DNA from: Methylobacterium cerastii
Lineage (GTDB): Bacteria; Pseudomonadota; Alphaproteobacteria; Rhizobiales; Beijerinckiaceae
Reading direction: 5' to 3'
Length of the DNA: 64,000 nt
Assembly: GCF_022179125.1 (NCBI RefSeq)
Contig: NZ_BPQG01000036.1
Location: 1-64,000 of the forward strand
The first letter of the stretch is position 1. Each line of letters opens with the position of its first letter. Of this stretch, positions 8,281-18,067 are shown piece after piece. The position numbers and the translations under genes are program-made. The notes under the pieces were generated by a model. The model made no database searches, was not told the DNA's origin, and saw nothing but the letters and a program-made list of their open reading frames with translations.

Positions 8281-8560
8281 AGATCCTCGGGTGCGTTGCC
8301 GGCGCGTCGCGCCGCCTGTCCGGGGCTCGACGGCCCCGCCCTGCCTCATATCGAGCGCAGCCGACGGCGTTCAACCGGAATCCTCAGGCGCAAGGGGACG
8401 CAAGCGGCGGCTGCGGCAAATCTCCCGTCGTCGTTAAGCGGCGCTTTACGCATCTGGGCGAGGCTCCGGCTCGAAACGAAACACCCGCCGGTCGCGCCGG
8501 GCGCCGGAACCCGCAAGGTCCGGCGCCGCGGACGACCCGCGGCAGCGAGGAAGAGCCCGC

Positions 8561-10054
8561 ATGGCGACAACGGTCCTGATCGTCGACGACGATCCCGTTC
8601 AGCGTCGTCTCGCCGAGGCGACGGTGCGCCGCTTCGGCTTCGAGGCGACGCTCGCGGAGAACGGTGCGGACGCGCTCGCCCTGCTCCGGACCCACCCCGA
8701 GATCGACGTGGTGCTCCTCGACCTCGTCATGCCCGGCGGCCTCGACGGGCTCGGCGTGCTGGCCGAGATGCGGAAATCCGGCCTCGACACCCCGGTCATC
8801 GTCCAGACCGCCAACGGGTCGATCGACGCCGTCGTCACGGCGATGCGCGCCGGCGCCGTCGACTTCGTGGTCAAGCCTGCCGGCGCCGAGCGTCTGCAGG
8901 TCTCGATCAAGAACGCGCTCCGGGTCGACCACCTTGAGGAGGAAGTCCGGCGCATGCGCCGCCGCGCCTCCGGCTCGCTCAGCTTCAAGGACCTGACCTC
9001 GAAGTCGCCCGACATGGAGCGGGTGATCCGGCTGGCCGAGCGCGCCGCGAAGTCCAACATCCCGGTGCTGATCGAGGGCGAGTCCGGCGTCGGCAAGGAG
9101 GTGCTGGCCCGTGCGATCCAGGGCTCGGGCGAGCGGCGCGGAAAGCCCTTCGTCACGGTCAATTGCGGCGCGATCCCCGACAACCTCGTCGAGTCGACCC
9201 TGTTCGGGCACGAGAAGGGCGCCTTCACCGGCGCCACCGAGCGCCATGCCGGCAAGTTCGTCGAGGCGTCCGGCGGGACGCTGTTCCTCGACGAGATCGG
9301 CGAGTTGCCCCTCGACGCTCAGGTAAAGCTGCTGCGCGCGCTGCAGGAGGGCGAGGTCGACCCCGTCGGGGGCAAGCGCAGCGTGCGCGTCGACATCCGC
9401 CTGGTCTCGGCGACGAACCGATCGCTCCTCGACCTCGTCAAGGAGGGGCGTTTCCGCGAAGACCTGTACTATCGCCTCAACGTCTTCCCGATGACCCTGC
9501 CCCCGCTGCGCGCCCGCCGCGAGGACATCCCCGACCTGGTGCGCTCGTTCTGCGCCCGGTTCGCGGCGGAGGAAGGCAAGCGCGTCCGCGCGATCACCGC
9601 CGAGGCGATGGCGCTGCTGACCCGCTACGGCTGGCCCGGCAACGTCCGGCAACTGGAGAACGCGCTGTTCCGCGCCGTCGTCCTCGCCGACGGCGACGAG
9701 CTGACGGTGGCCGAGTTCCCGCAGATCGCCGCCCAGGTCGAGGGGTTCGACGTGCGCATCCCGGCAGCCCCGGTGCAGCCGATGCTGTCGGCCCATTCGC
9801 CCGAGCCGGTGCGCGAGATCGTCCGCGTCGAGGTGCGCGATCCGCACGCCCTGTCGCTGGTGGTCGAGGATACCGGCGAGATGAAGCCGATGGATGCGCT
9901 GGAGGCCGAGATCATCCGCTTCGCGCTGCAATTCTATCGCGGCCGGATGTCGGAGGTGTCGCGCCGCCTCGGAATCGGCCGATCGACCCTGTATCGCAAG
10001 CTCAAGGAGCTCGGGCTCGACGGCGACGCCAAGGCCGAGGACGCCGCGGCCTGA
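8561..10054 (+). CDS. Sigma-54-dependent response regulator (NtrC family)
   Basis: The 497-residue protein has three domains in order. The first is a receiver (acidic pocket D9-D10-D11, phospho-acceptor Asp54 in LLDLVMPGG, Lys105). The second is an AAA+ domain (Walker A GESGVGKE at 173-180, the sigma-54 loop GAFTGA at 220-225, Walker B LFLDEIGE, R-finger region). The third is a C-terminal Fis-type helix-turn-helix (MSEVSRRLGIGRSTLYRKL). It activates sigma-54 promoters when phosphorylated. No histidine kinase gene is adjacent, so it is an orphan here. The only kinase in the window is 50 kb away and has its own receivers. About 70 residues between AAA+ and HTH are poorly conserved. Confidence 0.92.
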   Translation: MATTVLIVDDDPVQRRLAEATVRRFGFEATLAENGADALALLRTHPEIDVVLLDLVMPGGLDGLGVLAEMRKSGLDTPVIVQTANGSIDAVVTAMRAGAVDFVVKPAGAERLQVSIKNALRVDHLEEEVRRMRRRASGSLSFKDLTSKSPDMERVIRLAERAAKSNIPVLIEGESGVGKEVLARAIQGSGERRGKPFVTVNCGAIPDNLVESTLFGHEKGAFTGATERHAGKFVEASGGTLFLDEIGELPLDAQVKLLRALQEGEVDPVGGKRSVRVDIRLVSATNRSLLDLVKEGRFREDLYYRLNVFPMTLPPLRARREDIPDLVRSFCARFAAEEGKRVRAITAEAMALLTRYGWPGNVRQLENALFRAVVLADGDELTVAEFPQIAAQVEGFDVRIPAAPVQPMLSAHSPEPVREIVRVEVRDPHALSLVVEDTGEMKPMDALEAEIIRFALQFYRGRMSEVSRRLGIGRSTLYRKLKELGLDGDAKAEDAAA

Positions 10055-10230
10055 TCGGCTTGCCAGAATCGGCCTGAAGGCTGGAAGCCCGCGCTCGATG
10101 CGTGGCGGATCAGACACTTGCCGGCACTCTGCGGCGCGCGCGGACGGGGTGCGATTGCACACGATCGGGCGAGCGCCGATACTGATAAGGTTGTGGGCGG
10201 CCTCGAGGTCGGTCCCCAGGAGGTTCGCAG

Positions 10231-12354
10231 ATGAGCGTCTCGCGCTCGGCCCAAGCAGCCCTGGCCGTCCTGTTGGCCGGCTCCGTCGCGCAGGGCGTCC
10301 TGACGACGGCCGCCTCCGCCCGCGGCGGGCTCGACGACGTCCCGCCGGCCGCCGCCGTCGCGACCGCGACGCCGGACAAGCCCTTCGACGGCGACAGGAC
10401 CTCCAACCTCGATAAAGCGTCGGGCCCGGACAAGGCGTCCGCCTCCGATCCGAGCCTGCCGCCCCCGGCCACCGGCCTCGAGGCGGTGACGCCGTCGGAG
10501 CCGGCGAAGGCCGATCCGGCACGATCCGAGGCGCCCTCGCCCGAGCGCCCTGCCGTCACCGCGGCCCCGACCGCGCCGAGCGACCCGCAGGCGGCGGCCG
10601 TGTTCAACCGCCTCGCCGCCTCCGCTCCGCTGCTCGCCCGGCTGACCACCAAGGAGCGCGAGTCGATCCAGGCCTTCTACGCGCTCGGCGCCTTCAAGCC
10701 GGTCTGGATCGTGGACGGCGCCTACACGCCGGCGGCGAAGGCCGTGGCCGCGCGCCTCGCGGCGGCGCCTGAGGACGGCCTCGACGCCCGCGCCTATCCG
10801 GTGCCGGCGCTCCCGAAGGCCGCCAAGCCGGACAATCCGGGGACGGGCGAGAGCGCGGCCGGATCAGACAATCTCGCCGCCCTCGCCGAGGCCGACCTGA
10901 AACTCTCGGCCGCCGCCGCCCTCTATGCCCGCGACGCACGCGGCGGGCGGCTGAACCTCGCGGCGATCTCGCGGCTGATCACCCCGACCCTCGACCTGCC
11001 GGCCGCCGACACGGTGCTGTCGAGCCTGGCCGGCGCCGGCGGCAGCGCCGGCGACCTGCTCCAGGCCTACAACCCGCATTCGCCCGGCTACCTCGCCCTG
11101 AAGAGCCGCCTCTCGGTGGCGCGCGCCCCGGCCGTCAAGGAGGACGCGCGTCCCGCGGCGGCCGCTTTGCGGCTTCCGCCCGGGCCGGCCCTGCGCGTCG
11201 GCATGCGCGATGCGCGCGTGCCGCTGCTGCGCGCCCACTTCGATCTCGAAAGCCGGAAGGCCGGCACCCTCGACGCCCCCCCGGGCGACGCGGAGGAGTA
11301 CGATTCCGGCGTCGCCGCCGCAGTTGCCGGGTTCCAGCGGAGCCGTGGGCTGCCCGGCAACGGCGTCCTCAACGTCCAGACCGTGGTGGCGCTGGCGCAG
11401 GGCGCGGGACAAGGGGCCGGTCAGGCCGGGATCGTGCGGCCGGTGGGCGACGACGCGGCGCTGATCGTCAACATGGAGCGCTGGCGCTGGCTCGGCAGCG
11501 ATCTCGGGCCCGACTACGTGCTGGTCAACGTGCCCGAGTTCCGCCTGCGGGTGTTCCGCGACGGGCGCCAGCGCGACGAGGCGCGCGTCATCGTCGGCAA
11601 GCCGGATTCGCGCACGCCCCTGTTCTCCGGGCTGATGGAATACGCGGTGGTGAACCCGTCGTGGTACGTCCCGCCCTCGATCCTGAAGACCATGCTGCCG
11701 AAGATCGCGAGCTACGGCGGCAGCACCTGGGGTGGCTACGAGATCGTGCGCCGCGGCGGCCACGTCTCGCTGCGCCAGCCGCCGGGCGAGAAGAACGCGC
11801 TCGGCTTCATCAAGTTCATGTTCCCCAACCAGCATGCCGTGTACCTGCACGACACGCCGAACCGCTCGCTGTTCTCGCGCTCGGAGCGGGCGCTCAGCCA
11901 CGGCTGCATCCGCGTCGACGACCCGTTCCGCTTCGCCGACGTGGTGCTGCCGAACTGGACCGAGGAGCGCCTGAAGAAGCTCGTCGGCAAAGGCGAGCGC
12001 ACCATCCGCCTGGAGCACAAGCTGCCGGTGCACCTCGCCTACTTCACGGCCACCGTCGACGACGGCGGCAGCTACCGCACGCTGCCCGACCTCTACGGCT
12101 ACGATGCGCCGATGCGCGCGGCCCTCGGCCTCGGGGGCGGCGGCGCGATGGCCAGGGTCTCCCCGGCGATCCGCCCGTCCGAGCCGACACGCAGGACGGC
12201 GGAGGCCGTCTCCGTGCCGGCGCCGCCCAAGCCGCGCCACTCCGCCGTGCCGCGCCGTGCCGTGCGGGCGAGCGCCGAGGCCCCGGCGCCCGAGTTCGGC
12301 GAGCCCGGCCTGTGGACCCCGAACCCCGCTCCGGTTTCGCGCAGCTGGTGGTGA
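10231..12354 (+). CDS. Periplasmic L,D-transpeptidase (YcbB-like, YkuD domain)
   Basis: This 707-residue exported protein has a signal peptide (residues 1-30), a Pro/Ala-rich region to about 120, a scaffold domain, a peptidoglycan-binding domain (about 310-395) and a YkuD catalytic domain (about 425-605). The catalytic motif H-D-T-P-N...S-H-G-C-I-R-V places the nucleophile at Cys559. These enzymes make 3-3 peptidoglycan crosslinks and attach proteins to the wall. GGAGG lies just before the ATG. The C-terminal 100 residues are low-complexity. The next gene, a DUF882 wall peptidase, is on the same strand. Confidence 0.9.
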   Translation: MSVSRSAQAALAVLLAGSVAQGVLTTAASARGGLDDVPPAAAVATATPDKPFDGDRTSNLDKASGPDKASASDPSLPPPATGLEAVTPSEPAKADPARSEAPSPERPAVTAAPTAPSDPQAAAVFNRLAASAPLLARLTTKERESIQAFYALGAFKPVWIVDGAYTPAAKAVAARLAAAPEDGLDARAYPVPALPKAAKPDNPGTGESAAGSDNLAALAEADLKLSAAAALYARDARGGRLNLAAISRLITPTLDLPAADTVLSSLAGAGGSAGDLLQAYNPHSPGYLALKSRLSVARAPAVKEDARPAAAALRLPPGPALRVGMRDARVPLLRAHFDLESRKAGTLDAPPGDAEEYDSGVAAAVAGFQRSRGLPGNGVLNVQTVVALAQGAGQGAGQAGIVRPVGDDAALIVNMERWRWLGSDLGPDYVLVNVPEFRLRVFRDGRQRDEARVIVGKPDSRTPLFSGLMEYAVVNPSWYVPPSILKTMLPKIASYGGSTWGGYEIVRRGGHVSLRQPPGEKNALGFIKFMFPNQHAVYLHDTPNRSLFSRSERALSHGCIRVDDPFRFADVVLPNWTEERLKKLVGKGERTIRLEHKLPVHLAYFTATVDDGGSYRTLPDLYGYDAPMRAALGLGGGGAMARVSPAIRPSEPTRRTAEAVSVPAPPKPRHSAVPRRAVRASAEAPAPEFGEPGLWTPNPAPVSRSWW

Positions 12355-12602
12355 TCCGGCCGCTTTGCCGGTCTGGCGTTCGCCTCCGGCGGGGCTTCCC
12401 GTGACCCGTCCGCATCACCGGCGCGGTGACGTGCGCCGGCACGCTTGCCGGCACGATTTCGCCACGGTCCAGACTTAGCCGTAAGGGAATCGCGGGTGTC
12501 CTGCAGGGGGCGCCGATAACCCGGTCTTCACGGTTTTCGGCAACCTTGCGTTCACCATGGTCCCGCGCGCAGCGCGGGCCGCGTCCGAGGGGTGAGACGA
12601 TC

Positions 12603-14111
12603 GTGCCGACGCCGAGCCAGACGACGCCCCGGCCCTCTCGTCTTCGGCGAATCCTGTTCGGCCTGTCCGGCATGGTCATGGCGCTGGCGGCGGGGACCAC
12701 CGGCACCCAGGATGCGGTCGCCAACGGCGACACCCGTTCGCTGACGATCTTCCACACCCACACCAAGGAAAGCGCGACCATCACGTTCAAGCGCGACGGG
12801 CGCTACGACCGCGCGGCCCTGGAGCAGCTGAACTGGCTCCTGCGCGACTGGCGCATCGACGAGCCGACCAAGATGGACCCGCGCCTGTTCGACACGGTAT
12901 GGGAGGCCTATCGACAGGTCGGCGCCTCCGAGCCGATCCACGTCGTCTCGGCCTATCGCTCGCCCGGCACCAACGCGATGCTGCGCCGCCGCTCGAAGGC
13001 GGTGGCCGAGTACAGCCAGCACATGCTCGGCAAGGCGATGGACTTCTACCTGCCCGGCGTCTCGATCGACGACATCCGCGCGGTCGGGCTGCAGATGCAG
13101 CGCGGCGGCGTCGGCTGGTATCCGCATGCCGGCTCGCCCTTCGTCCACCTCGACGTCGGCTCGGTCCGCATGTGGCCGCGGATGAGCCACGACCAGCTCG
13201 CGCGCCTGTTCCCCGACGGCAAGACCGTCCACCTGGCCTCCGACAACCGGCCGTTCCCGCGCTACGAGGAGGCCCGCGCCGAGATCCTGGCCCGCGGCGG
13301 CACCGTGCTCGGCGTGTCCTCGCAGATCGCCTCCGCCGACGAGGAGGAGGGCCCGAGCCTCGTCGGGTTCCTCGCCGGCCTGTTCGGCGGCCGGAGCGAC
13401 CCGGCTCCGGCGCCTGTCGCAGCGCCGCGCGGAAGGCCGAAGCCGGTGGTCGCCGTGGCGAGCGCCGACCCGGAGGACACCTCCGGCGCCCGCGCGGCCC
13501 TGGCCTACGCCGCACCGACGGCGCCGGTTGCCGACGGCGCGCTCCGCGAGGCGATGCTTCGCCGCGACGGGCGCGATGCCAAGGCGCTGCTCACCGGCGA
13601 GCCGGCGGTCGCGAAGCCCGCCGAGGCCATCGACGCCGCGCTGATGTCGAGCGTGGCGGCGCCGCTGCCGCCGCGCCGGCCCGCCGAATTGGCGAGCGCC
13701 GTCGCGGCCGCCGCGCTCGCGATGCCCCTGCCCCCGCCGCGCCCGGCGCAGTTCGCCGGCCTCGGCAACGTCGGCATGGCGAGCCTGTCCACGAGCCTCG
13801 CGGCGGTCTCGGACCGGCCCGCGCCGCGCCCGGCCAACCGCCTCGTCCCGGCCGACGCCGACGCCAAGGCGCAGCTGCGGGCACTGTTCGCCACGGTCTC
13901 GATCGAGTCCGACGCAACCCATCCGGCGAGCCGCGTCGCCCCCGTCCGCGTGGCGCAGACTCGCGCACGCGCCGACGCGGCGCCCGCCGGCGTCGTCGCC
14001 GCCTCGCCGGACACGGTGACGACGCGTTTCGGCCGCCGCAGCCCCGGCGACGACCTCACGGCCGTGCGCTTCACGGGCTCGGCGACCCGGGCGGTTCCCG
14101 GTACGCGCTGA
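12603..14111 (+). CDS. DUF882/YcbK-family M15-type peptidoglycan peptidase
   Basis: The reading of 502 residues begins with a basic stretch and a hydrophobic segment (residues about 15-40) that serves as signal peptide. The DUF882 (peptidase M15A-like) domain follows, with zinc-ligand candidates H-x-x-G-x-A-x-D (SQHMLGKAMDF) and H-A-G-S-P-F-V-H-L-D. The C-terminal half is Ala/Pro/Arg-rich and disordered, with PLPPRRP and PLPPPRP repeats. The start is a GTG; GGGGTGAG lies upstream. No ATG is available before the signal sequence. The likely role is trimming peptidoglycan stem peptides, in keeping with the L,D-transpeptidase upstream. Confidence 0.8.
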   Translation: MPTPSQTTPRPSRLRRILFGLSGMVMALAAGTTGTQDAVANGDTRSLTIFHTHTKESATITFKRDGRYDRAALEQLNWLLRDWRIDEPTKMDPRLFDTVWEAYRQVGASEPIHVVSAYRSPGTNAMLRRRSKAVAEYSQHMLGKAMDFYLPGVSIDDIRAVGLQMQRGGVGWYPHAGSPFVHLDVGSVRMWPRMSHDQLARLFPDGKTVHLASDNRPFPRYEEARAEILARGGTVLGVSSQIASADEEEGPSLVGFLAGLFGGRSDPAPAPVAAPRGRPKPVVAVASADPEDTSGARAALAYAAPTAPVADGALREAMLRRDGRDAKALLTGEPAVAKPAEAIDAALMSSVAAPLPPRRPAELASAVAAAALAMPLPPPRPAQFAGLGNVGMASLSTSLAAVSDRPAPRPANRLVPADADAKAQLRALFATVSIESDATHPASRVAPVRVAQTRARADAAPAGVVAASPDTVTTRFGRRSPGDDLTAVRFTGSATRAVPGTR

Positions 14112-14140
14112 ATGAGAAGTCTTGCGTCCTCGGCGCTCGC

Positions 14141-14383
14141 TCAGGGCAGGCGGCGGCCCTGGGTGACGCTCATCGCCGAGACCAGGGTCGCGGCGTAGCC
14201 GCCGTCGGCGCCGGCGACGCGGGCGGCGTCGAGGCTGCTCTGGGACGCCACGGCGAAGCCGATCACCCCGAACAGCGTGCCGGCGCCGACAAGCCACAGG
14301 TAGGCCCGCGCGACCGCCTTCGGGATCGGCACGGTACGGGGGTTTTCCCCGAGATAGAGCTGCGACGAGGACGAGTCGTTCAT
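14141..14383 (-). CDS. Small single-pass membrane protein of unknown function
   Basis: An 80-residue protein with a short polar N-terminus (MNDSSSSQLYLGE), one membrane span at about residues 28-47 (YLWLVGAGTLFGVIGFAVA) and a soluble tail. GGGAACG lies upstream of the ATG. It converges with the DUF882 gene with only 29 bases between stops. I do not recognise the family. Confidence 0.6.
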   Translation of the reverse strand: MNDSSSSQLYLGENPRTVPIPKAVARAYLWLVGAGTLFGVIGFAVASQSSLDAARVAGADGGYAATLVSAMSVTQGRRLP

Positions 14384-14937
14384 GGCCGGCGTTCCCGCGG
14401 ATGACTGACGTCCGGGCGGACCGTCGATCGCTCTCGCGCATCCGATTCGCCACTATCATCCAACGCAGGCCTAAGGCAGAGGTTCGCCGGCCCGGTTCCG
14501 TTATTTCCGCAGGTTTTTTTCAGGTGGTTGACGGCGGGTTGCCGGAGGCGCCGATGCGGCTCGCTCTCCTGTCCGGCCCATCCCATTCGTTGATGGAGTA
14601 CAGCTTCGGAACAGGCGCGGGTTTCCCCTCTCCCCGCTTGCGGACAGAGGCCCGGCTGCACCTCGTCGTGCAGCCGGGAAGCGAGAGGCGAAGCCGAAGC
14701 GACGGTGAGGCGGCGCGAACGGAGGAGCCTCTTTCGTTCGAGCCCCCTCACCCTCGGCTGCCGCCTCGCTTCGCCGACGACGAGGTCGGCAAAGCCCTCT
14801 CCCCGCAGGCGGGGCGAGGGGATGCGCGCATAGCGAGCCGCCAGAAGCAGCGATCTGTGAATTCTCGCCCGTCCGGGAGAAGGGATTCGCGCCGGGATCG
14901 GCTCCGGCGGCGATGGTCGAGCCTCGCGAAAGCCCCC
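14384..14937. repeat. Gene-free region with degenerate inverted-repeat elements
   Basis: This 554-base stretch has no credible gene. It holds a perfect 11-bp hairpin (CCCGGCTGCAC at 14651-14661 with its complement at 14668-14678) and, near 14800, CCCTCTCCCCGC facing GCGGGGCGAGGGG. The same CCCTCTCCCCGC-type text also occurs near 14635. Such CCTCTCCCC-rich inverted repeats are typical of dispersed intergenic elements in GC-rich alphaproteobacteria. Only one block is seen here, so copy number is unknown. Confidence 0.5.
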
Positions 14938-17628
14938 CTAGCCTTCCTTCGCCGAGACCTTGCCGAGGGCGGCCTGCGCGGCGGCGAGGCGCGCGATCGG
15001 CACGCGGTAGGGCGAGCACGAGACGTAGTCGAGGCCGACCTCCTGGCAGAAGCCGATCGAGGCCGGGTCGCCGCCGTGCTCGCCGCAGATGCCGAGCTTG
15101 ATGTCGGGGCGGACCGAGCGGCCGCGCTCGACGCCGATCCGCACCAGCTCGCCGACGCCTTCCTGGTCGATCGTCACGAACGGGTCGGCGGCGAGGATGC
15201 CCTTCTGCGTGTAGGGCCCGAGGAAGGTCGCCGCGTCGTCGCGGGAGATGCCGAGCGCCGTCTGCGTGAGGTCGTTGGTGCCGAAGGAGAAGAACTCCGC
15301 CGTCACCGCGATCTCGTTGGCCTTGAGCGCGGCGCGCGGCAGCTCGATCATGGTGCCGACCTGGTAGTCGATCGCCTTGCCGGCCTCCTCCGACACCGCC
15401 TTGGCGGTGGCGTCGATGCGGCCCTTCACGATGTCGAACTCGGCGCGCGAGAACACCAGCGGCACCATCACCTCGGGGGTGACCGGCGCCCCGGTCTCCT
15501 GCGCCGCCTGGATCGCGGCCTCGAAGATCGCGCGGGCCTGCATCTCCGCGATCTCGGGGAAGGCGATGGCGAGGCGGCATCCGCGGAAGCCGAGCATCGG
15601 GTTGAACTCGGAAAGCTCGCGCATCCGGTGGCGGATCTTGTCCTCCGCGATGCCGGTGGCGTCCATCACCTCCCGTACCTCGGCGTCCGAGTGCGGCAGG
15701 AACTCGTGCAGCGGCGGATCGAGCAGGCGGATCGTGACGGGCAGGCCCGACATGATCGTGAACAGCTCGACGAAGTCCTGGCGCTGGTAGGGCAGGATCT
15801 TGGCGAGCGCCGCGCGGCGGCCTTCCGCGTCGTCGGCCAGGATCATCTCGCGCACCGCGATGATGCGGTCGCCCTCGAAGAACATGTGCTCGGTCCGGCA
15901 AAGGCCGATCCCCTCCGCGCCGAAGTCGCGGGCGGTGCGGGCGTCGGTCGGGGTGTCGGCGTTGGCGCGCACCTTCATGGTGCGGTAGGCGTCGGCCCAG
16001 CCCATCAGGGTGGCGAAGTCGCCCGACAGCTCGGGCGCCAGCATCGTCACCTCGCCCTGGAGCACCTGCCCCGTCGAGCCGTCGATGGTGATGCGGTCGC
16101 CGGCCTTGAGGGTCACGCCGCCGACGGACAGGGTCTGCGCCTTGTAGTCGATCCGGATCGAGCCGACGCCCGAGACGCAAGGCTTGCCCATGCCGCGGGC
16201 GACGACCGCCGCATGGCTGGTCATGCCGCCGCGCGTCGTCAGGATGCCCTCGGAGGCGTGCATCCCGTGGATGTCCTCGGGGCTCGTCTCGATGCGCACG
16301 AGGATGCACTTGCGCTCGGCCTTGCGCAGGGTCTCGGCGTCCTCGGAGTTGAACACGATCTCGCCGGTGGCGGCGCCGGGCGAGGCCGGCAGCCCTTGCG
16401 CGATCACCTTGCGCTCGGCCTTCGGGTCGATCGTCGGGTGCAGGAGTTGGTCGAGGGCGCCGGGCTCGATCCGGCTGATCGCCTCCTCCTGCGTGATCAG
16501 GCCCTCGCCGGCCAGATCCACGGCGATGCGGAGCGCCGCCTTGGCGGTGCGCTTGCCGTTGCGGGTCTGGAGCATCCAGAGCTTCCCGCTCTCGATGGTG
16601 AACTCCATGTCCTGCATGTCGCGGTAGTGCTTTTCGAGGATCTCGTAGATCCGCGTCAGCTCGGCGTAGGATTCGGGCATCGCCCGCTCCATCGACGGCT
16701 TCTCGGACTTGGCCTCGAGCCTCGCCTTCTCGGTGATGTCCTGCGGCGTGCGGATGCCGGCGACGACGTCCTCGCCCTGCGCGTTGATCAGGAACTCGCC
16801 GTAGAGCGCGCGCTCGCCGGTGGACGGATTGCGGGTGAAAGCGACGCCGGTGGCCGAGGTGTCGCCCATGTTGCCGAACACCATGGCCTGGACGTTGACG
16901 GCGGTGCCCCAGCTCTCGGGGATGGCGTTGAGCTCGCGGTACTTCTTCGCCCGCGGGATCATCCACGAGTCGAACACCGCGCCGATGGCGCCCCAGAGCT
17001 GATCCTCGGCGCCTTGGGGAAATGCTGAGCCGTGCTCGTCGACGACGATCGTCTTGTACTTCTCGATCAGGTGCTTCCAGTCCTCGGCGCCGAGTTCGGT
17101 GTCGAGGTCGAAGCCCTTGCCCTCCTTGTAGTGCTCCAGCGCCTCCTCGAAGGCGTGGTGCTCAACGCCGAGCACCACGTTCGAGTACATGGTGATGAAG
17201 CGGCGGTAGGAATCGTAGGCGAAGCGTGGGTCGCCCGAGCTCTCGGCGAGCGCCGCGACGGTGGCGTCGTTCAGCCCGAGGTTGAGCACGGTGTCCATCA
17301 TGCCCGGCATCGAGGCGCGGGCGCCCGAGCGCACGGAGACGAGAAGCGGGTTGGAGGCGTCGCCGAAGGTCTTGCCGGTGATCGCGCCGACCTGGTCCAG
17401 GGCGGTCGCGACCTGGGCCTTCAGCTCGGATGGATAGGTCTGCCCGTTCTCGTAGTAGGCGGTGCAGACCTCGGTGGTGATGGTGAAGCCCGGGGGCACC
17501 GGCAGGCCGAGATTGGACATCTCGGCGAGGTTCGCCCCCTTGCCGCCGAGCAGGTCGCGCATCTGCGATTTGCCCTCGGCCTTGCCGTCGCCGAAGGTGT
17601 AGACCCACTTCGCGGTGCCGCTCGTCAT
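14938..17628 (-). CDS. ppdK: Pyruvate, phosphate dikinase
   Basis: This 896-residue enzyme has the full PPDK layout: an N-terminal nucleotide-binding domain (KWVYTFG, then G-G-K-G-A-N-L-A-E-M), the swivelling phosphohistidine domain (T-R-G-G-M-T-S-H-A-A-V-V-A-R) and a PEP/pyruvate barrel ending near I-C-G-E-H-G-G-D-P with the catalytic Cys. It interconverts pyruvate, ATP and Pi with PEP, AMP and PPi, feeding gluconeogenesis or one-carbon assimilation. I chose the start at 17628 because the MTSGTAKWVYTFG opening is standard. A longer frame to 17694 would add 22 residues. It is followed by the repeat-rich gap, and no regulatory kinase gene is adjacent. Confidence 0.95.
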   Translation of the reverse strand: MTSGTAKWVYTFGDGKAEGKSQMRDLLGGKGANLAEMSNLGLPVPPGFTITTEVCTAYYENGQTYPSELKAQVATALDQVGAITGKTFGDASNPLLVSVRSGARASMPGMMDTVLNLGLNDATVAALAESSGDPRFAYDSYRRFITMYSNVVLGVEHHAFEEALEHYKEGKGFDLDTELGAEDWKHLIEKYKTIVVDEHGSAFPQGAEDQLWGAIGAVFDSWMIPRAKKYRELNAIPESWGTAVNVQAMVFGNMGDTSATGVAFTRNPSTGERALYGEFLINAQGEDVVAGIRTPQDITEKARLEAKSEKPSMERAMPESYAELTRIYEILEKHYRDMQDMEFTIESGKLWMLQTRNGKRTAKAALRIAVDLAGEGLITQEEAISRIEPGALDQLLHPTIDPKAERKVIAQGLPASPGAATGEIVFNSEDAETLRKAERKCILVRIETSPEDIHGMHASEGILTTRGGMTSHAAVVARGMGKPCVSGVGSIRIDYKAQTLSVGGVTLKAGDRITIDGSTGQVLQGEVTMLAPELSGDFATLMGWADAYRTMKVRANADTPTDARTARDFGAEGIGLCRTEHMFFEGDRIIAVREMILADDAEGRRAALAKILPYQRQDFVELFTIMSGLPVTIRLLDPPLHEFLPHSDAEVREVMDATGIAEDKIRHRMRELSEFNPMLGFRGCRLAIAFPEIAEMQARAIFEAAIQAAQETGAPVTPEVMVPLVFSRAEFDIVKGRIDATAKAVSEEAGKAIDYQVGTMIELPRAALKANEIAVTAEFFSFGTNDLTQTALGISRDDAATFLGPYTQKGILAADPFVTIDQEGVGELVRIGVERGRSVRPDIKLGICGEHGGDPASIGFCQEVGLDYVSCSPYRVPIARLAAAQAALGKVSAKEG

Positions 17629-17834
17629 ATCGATTCCGTCCGTCGTGCAAGAGGACCTGGTTGCCAGGGATCTTGCGTCAAAAGGGTCTCGCATCGAGGT
17701 GGTTTTCGGCCCTCGAGCTTATCGGTTCGGGTTGGACCATCCGGTGTTGCAACGCAAGATGAACGCCGCCGCCCAAGGTCTCCCGCCGCGTGACGCTCCG
17801 CGCCGGTTGTCAGCCGCGACCGGCTCCGCAGGGA

Positions 17835-17987
17835 TCAGGATAGACCGCGGAACAGGCCGAGGCCAATCACCCCGACGGCGATGAGGTAGATCGCGACGAT
17901 GTAGTTGAGAAGCCGCGGCGCGATCAGAACCAGGATCCCGGCCAGGATCGCGATGACCGGCTGCAGGTGCGAGATCGAGATGGTCAT
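17835..17987 (-). CDS. DUF3096-type small membrane protein
   Basis: A 50-residue protein made almost entirely of two hydrophobic stretches (PVIAILAGILVLIAP and YIVAIYLIAVGVIGLGLF), the pattern of the DUF3096 family. A strong AGGAGGG sits 8 bases before the ATG. The function is unknown; members are short inner-membrane proteins. It is below the size many gene callers accept but is well supported by its ribosome binding site. Confidence 0.8.
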   Translation of the reverse strand: MTISISHLQPVIAILAGILVLIAPRLLNYIVAIYLIAVGVIGLGLFRGLS

Positions 17988-18067
17988 GGCAACGCCCTCC
18001 TGCGACCGAGCTTGGCCGCAGGAGGGCGACGCGTGCGGTGGCCGCAAGGTTCCCGCCGACGCGGCGC

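Noticed and set aside
5351-8374. Very long minus-strand frame of over 1000 codons across ohr and the peptidase gene
   Set aside because: Its product is Arg/Ala/Gly-rich noise from antisense and shifted frames of ohr, BKACE and pepF; GC-rich DNA commonly gives such frames.
14401-14937. Long plus-strand frame running through the gene-free region into ppdK antisense
   Set aside because: No ribosome site, no family similarity, and most of its length is antisense to ppdK.
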